A stretch of DNA of 64,000 nt from Wenzhouxiangella sediminis (GCF_003410055.1 NZ_QUZK01000052.1:1-64000); one strand, 5' to 3'; shown: positions 48,024 through 57,399, counted from the first letter of the stretch. Numbers and translations: made by a program. The notes: generated by a model from the sequence alone, not told the origin.

Positions 48024-48608
48024 TTATAGCTGTTTGACCCAGAACTGCATGGGCTTGTCGGTTTCGCGTGTTTCGCCGATGTCCTGCCAGGCGAAGCTTG
48101 TCGTCAGGCCTCCGATCGGCTTGTAGCCCCGCTTCTCCCAGAATTCATCCAGCGGGCGGTAGCCGGCGGGGCGTCGCGGATGGTCGCTCGAACGCACCAC
48201 CGCGCAGAAGGCCGTGATGTCGTGGCCCAGCTTGCGTGCGTGGGCCTCGCGCTCGTCGAAGAAGGCGTGGCCTGTACCCCGGCCGCGCCAGGCGGGATCC
48301 AGTACCGACTCGCCGAAATAGAAAACGCGATCGAGCGCGTAGCCCGCTTCGCGAAAGGGTGTCCGGAACTCGTCGTGGGCGTCGAGCAGGGGCAGCCCGG
48401 TCGAACAGCCCACCACGCCGCCGGTGTCAGCCAGCGCGAGTACGAACACGCTGTTCGGAGAGGCCTGGTAGTGGGCAAGGTAGTCCCGCTCGTAATCGAG
48501 GCTACCGTCATACAGGTAGGGCCAGTCGCGAAAGACCCGGATCCGCAGCTCGGCCACGGCTTCGATCCAGGGCGTGATGCTCTGGCCGGTTTCGACCCGG
48601 ATCGTCAC
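48024..48608 (-). CDS. GNAT family N-acetyltransferase
   Basis: A 194-residue protein with the GNAT core: VFVLALADTGGVVG (beta strand 4), YFGESVLDPAWRGRGTGHAFFDEREAHAR (the acetyl-CoA-binding R-G-x-G-x-G/A segment) and a C-terminal WEKRGYKPIG. The GTG start at 48608 overlaps the stop of the amidohydrolase gene (GTGA). The substrate is unknown. Confidence 0.85.
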   Translation of the reverse strand: MTIRVETGQSITPWIEAVAELRIRVFRDWPYLYDGSLDYERDYLAHYQASPNSVFVLALADTGGVVGCSTGLPLLDAHDEFRTPFREAGYALDRVFYFGESVLDPAWRGRGTGHAFFDEREAHARKLGHDITAFCAVVRSSDHPRRPAGYRPLDEFWEKRGYKPIGGLTTSFAWQDIGETRETDKPMQFWVKQL

Positions 48609-49927
48609 AGCCCGGCCTCCGAGCCGGCAGCCGGCTGCCAGCGCTGCCGCAGGGACGCTTGCGATTGCCACTGGCCGCGAATCACGACACCCGTGACTGC
48701 GCCGACGTGGCGGATATCCTCGAGCGGATTGGCTTCCAGCACGACCAGGTCGGCCGGCTGGCCGGTCTCTATGGTCCCGCGACGATCCTTGTCCCCGAAC
48801 CAGGCGGCCGCATCCACGGTCGCCGCGGCCAGGGCCTGCTCAGGAGGCATGCCGGCTGCGACCAGTCGCTCCAGTTCCAGGTGCAGGGCACGGCCCGGAA
48901 CGAGCCAGGGGTTGGGGCTATCGGTCCCCGGCAGAATCGACCCGCCAGCCGCGATCAGCGCCCGGGTAAAGCGTTCGGCATTGCGTGACTTGCAGTTGGC
49001 CGCCCTTGCGCGCTCGCTTCCGGGCTCGGGCGTGGCGCCGAGCCAGAATTGCCCGGTAATGCCGGGTGGCAGGGCGTTGAATTCGGGCTGAGCTCGGGTA
49101 AGCTCGCGAGAATCGGCGTTGCTGGACTGGTGAAACAGGGACAGGGTCGGGACGACCGTCACGCCGGCTTCCGCCAGTCGACCGGCGAGCCTCGTCAGTT
49201 GCCACTCGGGAATGTCGCAGGCTTGTCGTCCGCCGCTGAACCAGCCGGGCAGATAACCGCCGACATGTTCCAGGCTGGCCGGATCGTGGACGAGCAGTTG
49301 CTCGAGTTCGATCGCGTCGGGCATGTGGCCGACCACCGGGAGGCTGTGCCGCTTCGCTTCTTCGGCCGTGGCGGCGAGGACCGGGGCGGTCAGGCCGTCG
49401 TAGATCTTGATGGCACGGTAGCCTTCGGACGCGTAGCGTTCGACCAGTTGTCGCGCCTGCTCCGGCGTGGTGACGGGCTCGGATTGCGGCCAAAGTGGCG
49501 GCTGCCCCTCCAATAGCGGGCTTGCCAGAAAGATGTTCGGACCGAAGATGCCGCCATCGGCAACGCCCGAGACCAGCTCGAGCAGGCTCTGGTTGCCGTT
49601 CATCACGCGGATCGAGGTCACGCCGTTGGCCACGTACATGGCCAGCATCTGCTCGGTGCCCAGGTGTACGTGCATGTCGTGCAGGCCGGGGATCACCCAG
49701 GCGCCGTTGACTTCGACGACGCGGCCTTTCGTCGTCAGGCGGCCCGTATCTTCGATTGCGACGATGCGGCTGTCGCGGATCAGGATGTCCTGCGAGGCGA
49801 TCGGGGGCGCACCGGTCATGGTCACCACGTTGGCGTCGCGCAGCAGCCACTCGCCGGACTGCGCGGCGGCGGGCAGCATGAACAGGACTGCGAGAACGCC
49901 CACAAGGGCCTTTCGGATCTGGAACAT
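48605..49927 (-). CDS. exported amidohydrolase family protein
   Basis: The 440-residue precursor has a signal peptide (about 1-22, PAAAQ). It is a TIM-barrel metal-dependent hydrolase with the HxH pair His86/His88 (LHDMHVHLG), a Lys ligand region (RAIKIYDGL), metal His in VVGHMPDA and SLEHVGGY, and Asp in LPGTDSPNPW. The closing ADLVVLEANPLEDI is typical of imidazolonepropionase/prolidase-like secreted members. The substrate is unknown. It is translationally coupled to the GNAT gene downstream. Confidence 0.88.
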   Translation of the reverse strand: MFQIRKALVGVLAVLFMLPAAAQSGEWLLRDANVVTMTGAPPIASQDILIRDSRIVAIEDTGRLTTKGRVVEVNGAWVIPGLHDMHVHLGTEQMLAMYVANGVTSIRVMNGNQSLLELVSGVADGGIFGPNIFLASPLLEGQPPLWPQSEPVTTPEQARQLVERYASEGYRAIKIYDGLTAPVLAATAEEAKRHSLPVVGHMPDAIELEQLLVHDPASLEHVGGYLPGWFSGGRQACDIPEWQLTRLAGRLAEAGVTVVPTLSLFHQSSNADSRELTRAQPEFNALPPGITGQFWLGATPEPGSERARAANCKSRNAERFTRALIAAGGSILPGTDSPNPWLVPGRALHLELERLVAAGMPPEQALAAATVDAAAWFGDKDRRGTIETGQPADLVVLEANPLEDIRHVGAVTGVVIRGQWQSQASLRQRWQPAAGSEAGL

Positions 49928-50019
49928 CGGGTCTTCGGTGGACTAAACCGATCTTCATTCTAGGCCCCGCGCGTGCTGTTGCCATGGGTGACAAGTCACG
50001 CATGGGAACAGATATTCCT

Positions 50020-50025
50020 TACAAT
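50020..50025 (+). promoter_or_regulatory. candidate -10 box for uup
   Basis: TACAAT lies 29 bp upstream of the uup ATG in the 127-bp divergent gap. No matching -35 is clear. A small palindrome TGAC-AA-GTCA sits upstream at about 49989-49998. Confidence 0.3.
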
Positions 50026-50054
50026 CGTTGCTTCTCCTGACCCCCTCGTTGTCC

Positions 50055-51929
50055 ATGTCCCTGGTTTCCATCCGCAAGCTCGACTTCAGCATCGGCGGTC
50101 CGCTGCTGCTCGAGAACGTCGAACTCGATATCGAGCCGGGCGAGCGCATCGCGCTGGTCGGCCGCAACGGCGCCGGCAAGTCGACGCTGCTGAAGCTGAT
50201 CGCCGGCTCGATCGAGCCCGACGACGGCGAAGTGACGATCGGCGACGGGGTGCGCGTGGCGAGTCTCCAGCAGGAAGTGCCCGACGATGCCCGGGGCAGC
50301 GTTTTCGACCAGGTCGCGAAGGGGCTTGGGGACGTCGGCGACCTGCTGGCCGAGTTTCATCGGGTCAGCCACGGCGACTTCGACCCCGACGCGCTGGCGC
50401 GCGTACAGGCCAAGCTCGACGCCACGGGCGGATGGGACGTCGACAGCCAGGTCGAGCGCGTGCTTGAGCACCTGGCGCTGGACGGGGAGGCGGCGTTCAC
50501 CGAACTGTCGGGCGGGATGAAGCGTCGCGTCCTGCTGGGCCGCGCGCTGGTACAGCGCCCCGATGTCCTTCTGCTCGACGAACCCACCAACCACCTCGAC
50601 ATCGAATCGATCGAGTGGTTGGAAGGCTTCCTGAAGGAATTTTCCGGCAGCCTGGTCTTCGTCACCCACGACCGGCGTTTCCTGCAGGCCCTGGCTACCC
50701 GAATCGTCGAGATCGACCGCGGGCAGGTGACGTCCTGGCCGGGTGACTGGCAGAACTACCTTCGCCGCGTGGAAGAACGCGCCCACGCCGAAGAGCTGGA
50801 GAACCGGCGCTTCGACAAGAAGCTCGCGCAGGAGGAAGTCTGGATCCGGCAGGGCATCAAGGCGCGACGAACCCGCAACGAGGGCCGGGTGCGCGCGCTC
50901 GAGAAGATGCGCCGCGAGCGCCTGCAGCGCCGCGAACGGCAGGGCAGCGTTCAGATGGAAGCCGCCAGCGCGGGCAAGTCCGGCCGCAAGGTCATCGAGG
51001 CCGAAAACGTCTCGTTTGCCTGGGATGGCCGGCCGATGGTGCGCGATTTCTCCACCACGGTGTTCCGCGGCGATCGCATCGGCCTGATTGGTGCCAACGG
51101 CAGCGGCAAGTCGACCTTGCTCAAGCTGCTGCTCGGCCAGCTCGAGCCCCAATCGGGTACGGTCTCGCTGGGTACCAACCTGGAAATCGCCTACTTCGAC
51201 CAGCACCGATCGGTGCTGCGCGACGACTGGTCCGCTGCCGAAAACGTGGCCGAGGGCCGCGATTTCGTCGAAATCAACGGCAAGCGCAAGCACATCATCG
51301 GCTACCTGCAGGATTTCCTGTTCACGCCCGAGAGGGCGCGTGCGCCGATCAGCAAGCTCTCCGGCGGCGAGCGCAATCGGCTGCTGCTGGCGCGCCTGTT
51401 CGCCCGGCCGTCGAACCTGCTGGTGATGGATGAACCCACCAATGACCTTGACGCCGAGACGCTCGAATTGCTCGAGGAGCTCCTGGCCGAATATGCCGGC
51501 ACCCTGCTGCTGGTCAGCCACGACCGCGAATTTCTCGACAACGTGGTCACCGCGACCTTCGTGATGGAGGGTGAAGGCCGGGTGGGCGAGTACGTCGGGG
51601 GCTACAGCGACTGGCTCAGGCAGCGGCGTCCGGAGACGCCGGTGACGGAAGCAGCGCGGGAACGGCCGGCTGCGCCGAAGCCGAAGCCGGCAAAGAAGAA
51701 GCCGGCCAAGCTCAGCTACAAGCTGGCGCGCGAGCTCGATCAGTTACCCGAAAAGGTCGAGGCGTTGGAAGCGCGGATGGCCGAATTGACCGAGCGGATG
51801 AACGAGCCGGACTTCTATCGGCAGGACGCCGAGGCGATCACCCGCCACACCGCGGAAGTCGAGGCACTGCAGGCCGAGCTGGATGCCGCCTACAGTCGTT
51901 GGGAGGAACTGGAAGACCAGGCCGGCTGA
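50055..51929 (+). CDS. uup: ABC-F ATPase Uup
   Basis: A 624-residue ABC-F protein with two ABC domains (Walker A GRNGAGKST and GANGSGKST; signatures LSGGMKRR and LSGGERNR), a basic linker (RTRNEGRVRALEKMRRER) and the C-terminal DNA-binding coiled coil that marks Uup (ELDQLPEKVEALEARMAELT). It acts in ribosome/DNA-repair functions linked to precise transposon excision. The ribosome site is weak. It is divergent from the amidohydrolase gene. Confidence 0.93.
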   Translation: MSLVSIRKLDFSIGGPLLLENVELDIEPGERIALVGRNGAGKSTLLKLIAGSIEPDDGEVTIGDGVRVASLQQEVPDDARGSVFDQVAKGLGDVGDLLAEFHRVSHGDFDPDALARVQAKLDATGGWDVDSQVERVLEHLALDGEAAFTELSGGMKRRVLLGRALVQRPDVLLLDEPTNHLDIESIEWLEGFLKEFSGSLVFVTHDRRFLQALATRIVEIDRGQVTSWPGDWQNYLRRVEERAHAEELENRRFDKKLAQEEVWIRQGIKARRTRNEGRVRALEKMRRERLQRRERQGSVQMEAASAGKSGRKVIEAENVSFAWDGRPMVRDFSTTVFRGDRIGLIGANGSGKSTLLKLLLGQLEPQSGTVSLGTNLEIAYFDQHRSVLRDDWSAAENVAEGRDFVEINGKRKHIIGYLQDFLFTPERARAPISKLSGGERNRLLLARLFARPSNLLVMDEPTNDLDAETLELLEELLAEYAGTLLLVSHDREFLDNVVTATFVMEGEGRVGEYVGGYSDWLRQRRPETPVTEAARERPAAPKPKPAKKKPAKLSYKLARELDQLPEKVEALEARMAELTERMNEPDFYRQDAEAITRHTAEVEALQAELDAAYSRWEELEDQAG

Positions 51930-51953
51930 CCGGCCCGGCCCAGGGGTGACGAG

Positions 51954-52091
51954 TCAGAGCCCGAAAATGCCCACGACCCCGATCACGATCAGGTAGATCG
52001 CCACGATCAGGTTGAGCAGCTTGGGCGCGATCAGGATGGCGATGCCGGCGACGAGGGACAGGACGGGAACGGCTTCGAGATGGATGGTCAT
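51954..52091 (-). CDS. DUF3096 small membrane protein
   Basis: A 45-residue protein (MTIHLEAVPVLSLVAGIA...) with two hydrophobic helices and the motif APKLLNLIVAIYLIVIG, characteristic of DUF3096 small membrane proteins. AGGAGA lies 9 nt before the start at 52091. It is convergent with uup, 24 bp beyond its stop. Confidence 0.85.
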   Translation of the reverse strand: MTIHLEAVPVLSLVAGIAILIAPKLLNLIVAIYLIVIGVVGIFGL

Positions 52092-52189
52092 GCGGATTCT
52101 CCTTGGGGATTTGATGTTGTTGTCGGCAACATCACCCTAGCAGAACGAGTTCGAAGCGTTCGGCCGAACCCATTGGGAGCTGAGGCACC

Positions 52190-52732
52190 CTAACGCCCTG
52201 AGCCGGGCGAGCATCGTTGCCGAATGCGCGCTTTGGCCCGTTGTTCCAGGTCGAAGACGTGTTCGTCGTTTTCGCCGAGTTCGCGGAGCGCGCCGGCCAG
52301 CCTGAGCAGGTACTCCAGGTTGTCGCCGCTGGGCCCCCGTGCGTCGAGTATGTGTTGCGCCATTGCCTCGGCATCGGCGGGGCCGAGAAAGGCCGGATTG
52401 TCCCGGCCGGCGACGTAGAGCGTTCCCGACACCGACTCGCCGCGCTCGAGCAGGTCGATCGCCACGCGGTGACGTTCGTAGCCGTTCTTTTCCCGGTGGT
52501 CGAGGTGTTCGAATACCGAATGCTCGACCCGGTAGGCCACGCCGCGGCATACCCGGCCCGGCTCGGGTACCAGCGTGGCCACCCGGCCGGGGGCCTCGGG
52601 CGTGCCCCGGTGGTCGTGCGAACCCTGCCAGAAGCGGCGGGTCCAGCCCACGATCTCGGCCGGCTCGCGATCCAGGTAGGGAAAATCCACCTTGTAGATC
52701 AGCGAGCCGTAACCGAAAACCCAGTCGCTCAT
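52190..52732 (-). CDS. ChaC-like gamma-glutamylcyclotransferase
   Basis: A 180-residue protein beginning MSDWVFGYGSLIYKVDFPY, the conserved YGSLI start of ChaC-type enzymes that cleave glutathione to 5-oxoproline and Cys-Gly. GTPEAPGRVATLVPEPG and the catalytic-Glu region EHLDHREKNGYER are present. The start at 52732 overlaps the stop of the lipoprotein gene upstream (ATGA). Confidence 0.9.
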   Translation of the reverse strand: MSDWVFGYGSLIYKVDFPYLDREPAEIVGWTRRFWQGSHDHRGTPEAPGRVATLVPEPGRVCRGVAYRVEHSVFEHLDHREKNGYERHRVAIDLLERGESVSGTLYVAGRDNPAFLGPADAEAMAQHILDARGPSGDNLEYLLRLAGALRELGENDEHVFDLEQRAKARIRQRCSPGSGR

Positions 52733-54873
52733 CGGCAACTCGTGGGCAGGTGCTTGTCCTCGATGGCGTCGCTGCTGCAGGTCCATCCCATGAGCCGGCC
52801 GTCTTCGATCGTCGGGCTGAGCATCAGCTTGGCGTTCTGTGCCAGGCCCTGTCCGCCGGTAAGGATCAGGCGCAGGCCCGGTGGTTCCGATTGCCAGAAA
52901 GCACTGACGAGTTCGGGGCCGAGAGCGATGCCGCCGGTCCATTCGGCCGCGACTTCGCTGTCGGGCAGGCTGCCATGCTCGGCCACGTGAGTGGCGACCC
53001 GATTCCGGAATTCGGAAGTCGCGGCCAATGCCGTGGCCAGGCGGGAGCGTGTGACGTAGTCCTGGTAGGCCGGAACGGCCACGGCGGCCAGCACCCCCAC
53101 GACCGCAATGCCGCCGAGGCTACCGCCGCCGGCATAGAACAGGTCGCCGGGGTTGTTCTCGAAAGCCAGGTCGAGGCCTAGCCGGCCTTCCACGTATTCC
53201 AGCCCGAAGCCGATCGTGCCGGCGTCGGGCAGGTCGAGTTCGCGCGCGGTCGGAAACGCCATGGCGTCGATTTCCGTGCCCAGCATGTCGGCCATCCCCA
53301 GCAAGGAGGCGATATAGGCATAGTAGTTGCGGCGAGGCGCGTCTTCGGCGTGAAGCGCGGCGAAAAGGGCGGCATGCCGGGTGTCCACGCCCGCGCTGGC
53401 GAGCCAGTCGCCGACTTCGACATCCCCTGGATGGTCCAGGCGGGCCATGAGAACCTGCGGGACCGAGGCGATCAGGATGCGATCGTTCTCGCGCATCCAG
53501 AACAGGTGGGTGCCCGCCTGCATCGATCGGGCCATGAGGAAGGCCAGTCCGGGATTGGACTCGGGCAGGTCGTCGATTTCGTCCGAGATGTCGATGCCCG
53601 GAATGACCAGGTGATGAATCTCCGCACCGCCGATCTTCTTGCTGGATTGTTCGATGTCGAAACGCCGCGACAGGGCGTCCCAGAACTGCGTCCAGCGCTC
53701 GCCGTCGCCGTCGTGAACGAGGTAGCTGCCGTTGGCGTCGTCGACCAGCATCATGCGGCCTGCGAAGGTGTCGACCACGGTGGTCAGGTCGATTCCGATT
53801 TCCGTTTCCAGCCGGTCGCTGATCTCCGCCAGTTGCATGTCGGCGTCCTCGCCCAGCGAGCCCAGCATCTGCCGCAGCCAGTCGTTGCCCGGCAGCACCG
53901 CGCCGATCACGAAATCGGGCTCGCCGCTGCTGCGGAAATCGACGGGGCCGGAAGCCGGCAGGGAAAGGTCCCAGACGCGGCCCTCGCTGCCCTCGGCAAT
54001 CACGGCCAGATGAGCCTTGCCGCCGCTGCTGCCGTAGCCCATGGCCAGCTGGCGGGTGGCGAACACACCCATCGCCTCGAACTGCGTGAGCTGCTCGTCT
54101 TCGAGTCCCTGGCGCATGATCGGGCCCAGCCGCGCCATGTCCGCCCACAGGAAGAAGCCGTGGCCCGAGGCGTCGATCCGCTCCTCGAATCCGCGGGCCG
54201 GGCTTTCGTCTGCCGGCTGCCACTCGTAGGAGGCCGCCAGGCCCTCGGCGGTGGCAGCCATCCCGGTCAGGAATCGGGCTCGCCGGGTGTCCGGATCGAA
54301 GTCGTAGAAGATCGGGAACATCGTCGCCAGGATCTGCCCGGGTCCCTCGCCCTCGGCCGGCTCGATCAGCTGCAGCAGGCCGGCCTGGCCGGTCAGCTCG
54401 GCCATCGCGGCGTCGAGCTCGGCAACCGTCTCGAAGTCGAAGCGACCCTCGATGATCAGGTCGGCTTCCAGCGGCTGCGGGCCCTCGCCCACCAGCGCGA
54501 ATTCCAGCGGCGATCGCAGGGTCTCGAGCAGCAGCGTGAGGATGGGGGCGAGCTGGCCCATGTCCTCGGCCAGCACTTCGGGCAGCCGGGTCTGAAGCGT
54601 CGTGATCGCGTCGCGATTGGCCTGGGTGTCGAGTCCCTTGCCGAGGGCGCTGGTCTTGGGCGCGCCGGCCAGTCCCCAGGGGCTGGGCAGTCGCGCATAG
54701 GCAATGGCGTTGTCGGGCAATTGCTCGACGAGTCGGGCACGGTCGGCCAGCCCGGCGTCCCAGGCCGAGAATTCGCCGCTTTGGTCGGAGTCACTGGTGG
54801 CGGGGCGTTCGCAGCCGACCGTCGCCAGTACGACGGCCAGCAGCAACGCCAGCAATACGGATCGCAGTTTCAT
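52729..54873 (-). CDS. large lipoprotein with C-terminal type IV pilin-like domain
   Basis: A 714-residue protein with a lipoprotein signal (VLATVGC, Cys near residue 21). Residues about 30-570 form an unrecognised alpha/beta region, similar in flavour to DUF3352-type proteins (repeated FDFETVAELDAAMAEL and DIEQSSKKIGGAEIHHL segments). From about residue 579 the sequence turns into a pilin: a hydrophobic helix (GGIAVVGVLAAVAVPAYQDY), then TRSRLATALAATSEFRN, and a C-terminal TCSSD...LPTSC disulfide loop like type IVa pilins. The prepilin cleavage motif (GFTLIE) is absent, so it cannot be a normal pilin subunit. Starting ATG 54873 has AGAGGG upstream. Confidence 0.8.
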   Translation of the reverse strand: MKLRSVLLALLLAVVLATVGCERPATSDSDQSGEFSAWDAGLADRARLVEQLPDNAIAYARLPSPWGLAGAPKTSALGKGLDTQANRDAITTLQTRLPEVLAEDMGQLAPILTLLLETLRSPLEFALVGEGPQPLEADLIIEGRFDFETVAELDAAMAELTGQAGLLQLIEPAEGEGPGQILATMFPIFYDFDPDTRRARFLTGMAATAEGLAASYEWQPADESPARGFEERIDASGHGFFLWADMARLGPIMRQGLEDEQLTQFEAMGVFATRQLAMGYGSSGGKAHLAVIAEGSEGRVWDLSLPASGPVDFRSSGEPDFVIGAVLPGNDWLRQMLGSLGEDADMQLAEISDRLETEIGIDLTTVVDTFAGRMMLVDDANGSYLVHDGDGERWTQFWDALSRRFDIEQSSKKIGGAEIHHLVIPGIDISDEIDDLPESNPGLAFLMARSMQAGTHLFWMRENDRILIASVPQVLMARLDHPGDVEVGDWLASAGVDTRHAALFAALHAEDAPRRNYYAYIASLLGMADMLGTEIDAMAFPTARELDLPDAGTIGFGLEYVEGRLGLDLAFENNPGDLFYAGGGSLGGIAVVGVLAAVAVPAYQDYVTRSRLATALAATSEFRNRVATHVAEHGSLPDSEVAAEWTGGIALGPELVSAFWQSEPPGLRLILTGGQGLAQNAKLMLSPTIEDGRLMGWTCSSDAIEDKHLPTSCR

Positions 54874-55015
54874 TTCGGGCCCTCTGGATTGGGTTGGGGG
54901 TGTTTGTTCCCGGCACGGCAGTATAGCCGCCCGACCGCAGGCCTTGCCGCCGGTCGCGTGCATGTAGTTGCCGGAAGAATGATCGTATGATGGGTCTTTT
55001 GCACGGGAAAGCGAC

Positions 55016-55498
55016 ATGCCTTCTTTCGATATCGTCTCCGAGGTGGACCACCACGAGCTGGCCAACGCCGTCGACCAGGCCAACAGGGAAGTGACGACGC
55101 GCTTCGATTTCAAGGGCACGGATTCGAGCTTCGAGCTTGATGGGAACCGGATCGCGCTCGAGACCGAATCCGAGTTCCAGCTCGGGCAGATGCTCGACAT
55201 CCTCTACGCGAAGCTTTCCAGACGGGGCATCGATCTCGACGGCGTCGAGGCCGACGAGCCCGAAATCGGCGCGAAGACCGCCCGGCGCAACGTGACGGTC
55301 CGGGAGGGGATCGATACCGAGACGGCGAAGAAGATGGTCAAGCTGGTCAAGCAGTCGAAGATCAAGGTGCAGGCTGCCATCCAGGGCGAGCAGGTCCGCG
55401 TCACCGGCAAGAAGCGAGACGACCTGCAGGCCGTCATGGCCCTGCTGCGCGAGGCCGGGCTGGGCCTGCCGCTGCAGTTCAAGAATTTTCGCGACTGA
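55016..55498 (+). CDS. yajQ: YajQ family nucleotide-binding protein
   Basis: A 160-residue protein with the typical start MPSFDIVSEVDHHELANAVDQ and the GVEADEPEIGAKTARRNV and FKNFRD segments. The family includes a cyclic di-GMP-binding member in Xanthomonas. It is divergent from the lipoprotein gene. A dual-domain cyclic di-GMP enzyme is encoded at 60.2 kb. Confidence 0.93.
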   Translation: MPSFDIVSEVDHHELANAVDQANREVTTRFDFKGTDSSFELDGNRIALETESEFQLGQMLDILYAKLSRRGIDLDGVEADEPEIGAKTARRNVTVREGIDTETAKKMVKLVKQSKIKVQAAIQGEQVRVTGKKRDDLQAVMALLREAGLGLPLQFKNFRD

Positions 55499-55519
55499 AT
55501 CTCACGGGAGGGCTGTGCC

Positions 55520-56008
55520 ATGAAACGCTCGATCAAGCCGGTTCTTGCTCTTGCCGGCCTACTGCTTTCCTTGTCGCTCCCGGCACTGGCTAACGACCAG
55601 GCCGACCTGGCGCGCCTGCTGCAGGATTTCCTGGCCGGCGCATCGGAAAACGACGCGGCCGTGCATGATCGTTTCTGGGCCGAAGACCTGATCTACACCA
55701 GTTCCGACGGCCGCCGATTCGGCAAGGCAGCGATCATGGAAGGCCTTACGGAGGACGGCCAGGCCGGCGACGCGGATGCGGCGACGCCGCCGGAATACTC
55801 GGCTCGCGACGTCACCATCCGCGTCTTCGGCGATACCGCTGTCGTGACCTTTCGTCTCGTGGCCGAGGTGTCGGGCGAAACCGTTGGCGAGTACTTCAAC
55901 ACCGGCGTGTTCAGACGGCGGGACCCGGGCTGGCGCGCGGTGACCTGGCAGGCTACCCGCGCTGCCGAAGCGGCCGGGGAAGCGCCTGGTTCAGGGGATC
56001 AGCGCTAG
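55520..56008 (+). CDS. exported NTF2-like (SnoaL/DUF4440) protein
   Basis: The 162-residue precursor has a signal peptide (about 1-24, ALANDQ). The single domain fits the DUF4440/NTF2 cone: DLARLLQDFLAGASENDAAVHDRFWAEDLIYTS..., VTIRVFGDTAVVTFRLV and FNTGVFRRRDPGWRAVTWQ. Its role, as enzyme or binding protein, is unknown. Its 3' end overlaps the convergent quinone oxidoreductase gene by 18 bp. Confidence 0.83.
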   Translation: MKRSIKPVLALAGLLLSLSLPALANDQADLARLLQDFLAGASENDAAVHDRFWAEDLIYTSSDGRRFGKAAIMEGLTEDGQAGDADAATPPEYSARDVTIRVFGDTAVVTFRLVAEVSGETVGEYFNTGVFRRRDPGWRAVTWQATRAAEAAGEAPGSGDQR

Positions 56009-57037
56009 CTTGCCGACGGTCTGGCCCGATTCGATCCGGCGCTGGGCTTCGGCGGCCTCCGGCAGGGGGCGCGACTCGACCGGCAGCGGTTCGAGGCGGC
56101 CGTCGGCAAAGCGCTCGAGCAGCCATTCCATGCCCTCGCGCATGGTCGGCGCGTGAGACTGCAGAAAGCTCAGGTTGGCGGCCAGCACGCTGCGGTTGGA
56201 CTGGGTCATGTCCATGGGGTTGAAACGCGGGGTGCGCAGCCAGTCCAGAGCGAGCGAAAGCCAGTTGCGCCGGCCGTTTTTCGGCAGCATGGAGGCGAAG
56301 CCGTAGACCACTAGCCGACCGGTCGGCGCCAGGTGCTCGTAGCTCTGCTTGAGCGTGGCCACGCCGTTGGCGTCGAACACGGCATCGAATCCGTCCGGGG
56401 CCAGGCGCTCGGCCTCTTCCCAGAGATCGCCCCGGGATTTGTCGATCACGGACTCGGCACCCATCGTGCGGGCGTGCTCGACCTTGTGGGCCGCGCCGAC
56501 CACGCCGACGGCGCGAACGTCGGCCAGGTGGGCCAGTTGCAGCAATGCCGAACCCACGCCGCCGGCGGCGGAGTGGATCAGCCAGGTTTCTCCCGCCTGC
56601 GGATGGAGCTGTCGGTGCACCATCCACCAGGCAGTCAGGAAGACCGTGGGAACCGTGGCCGCCTGCTCGAAATCCAGTCGGGCCGGTTTGGGGAAGACGC
56701 CTTCGGCGGGCAGGCACAAGTGGCTGGCGTAGCCGTTGAACAGCGTCAGGCCGATCACCTCGTCACCGACTCGCCAGCCCTCGACACCGTCACCGAGCGC
56801 GGCAATCGTGCCGGCCACTTCGAAACCCGGCGTGATGGGATAACCGTGGAGTTTCCTGGCCGAGGCATAGAGACCCATGCGGATGATGCCGTCGGCGTAG
56901 TTGACGCCGCAGGCCCGGCAGGCGATGACGACTTCGCCTGCTGCAGGTTCGGGAACCGGCTTCTCGAGAAGTCTGAGCACGTCGAAGCCGCCCGGCCGGT
57001 CGATCACGATCCGGCGCATCGGCCCGCCGGTGTTCAC
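55991..57037 (-). CDS. zinc-free NAD(P)H quinone oxidoreductase (MDR family, VAT-1-like)
   Basis: A 348-residue medium-chain dehydrogenase. ACGVNYADGIIRMGLY and GYPITPGFEVAGTI are typical of the quinone oxidoreductase branch, and the cofactor motif SAAGGVGSALLQLA is intact. The catalytic and structural zinc Cys clusters of alcohol dehydrogenases are absent. The GTG start (57037) overlaps the SET gene stop; ATG 57019 is an alternative. It is the last gene of a three-gene overlapping run. Confidence 0.88.
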   Translation of the reverse strand: MNTGGPMRRIVIDRPGGFDVLRLLEKPVPEPAAGEVVIACRACGVNYADGIIRMGLYASARKLHGYPITPGFEVAGTIAALGDGVEGWRVGDEVIGLTLFNGYASHLCLPAEGVFPKPARLDFEQAATVPTVFLTAWWMVHRQLHPQAGETWLIHSAAGGVGSALLQLAHLADVRAVGVVGAAHKVEHARTMGAESVIDKSRGDLWEEAERLAPDGFDAVFDANGVATLKQSYEHLAPTGRLVVYGFASMLPKNGRRNWLSLALDWLRTPRFNPMDMTQSNRSVLAANLSFLQSHAPTMREGMEWLLERFADGRLEPLPVESRPLPEAAEAQRRIESGQTVGKLALIP

Positions 57038-57399
57038 GCTTCCTCTTCTCCTTCCTCTTCTTCCTCGTCCTCGTCGTCCCAGCCGTAGTCGAAGGTGATC
57101 TCCTCGTCGGGCTCGATCGCGCGCAGGGCGTAGAGTTCATCGCCCCACCAGTCGGCGTTGGGCTCGGCGGAATGGTTGAGGAAGCGCATCTCGTTGACCC
57201 CGTCGATGCCCTCCCATTCCTCCGTGTCCTCGTTCCACAGCCACAGGACATGCATGCCGTCGTCCTCGGCGTCCGGTCCCTCGTAGGTGCCGATGTACTC
57301 CTCGGGCTGGATGCGACGGCGGGCGAACAGGCCGCGGCCGTGAATCTCGGAATCGGCCACGTAGGCGACCGGGTTGTTGTCGTATCGTTCTTCGTTCAT
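57034..57399 (-). CDS. SET domain protein
   Basis: A compact 121-residue SET domain: SEIHGRGLFARRRIQPEEYIGTYEG (SET-N), the RFLNHSAEPNA (NHS) motif and EEITFDYGW (the GEExxxDY motif), then a run of Glu/Asp at the C-terminus. The pre- and post-SET cysteine clusters are missing, as is common for bacterial SET proteins. It may methylate lysine residues. Start and stop overlap its neighbours (ATGA, GTGA), so it is in one operon with the unknown gene and the oxidoreductase. Confidence 0.88.
   Translation of the reverse strand: MNEERYDNNPVAYVADSEIHGRGLFARRRIQPEEYIGTYEGPDAEDDGMHVLWLWNEDTEEWEGIDGVNEMRFLNHSAEPNADWWGDELYALRAIEPDEEITFDYGWDDEDEEEEEGEEEA

Noticed and set aside
52092-52189. A further small gene between the ChaC and DUF3096 genes
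   Set aside because: The 98-bp gap has no frame with a ribosome site; it holds only the DUF3096 upstream region.
53350-54990. A 546-codon plus-strand frame opposite the lipoprotein-pilin gene
   Set aside because: The minus-strand frame has a lipoprotein signal, a ribosome site and a pilin-like domain; the plus frame has none of these.
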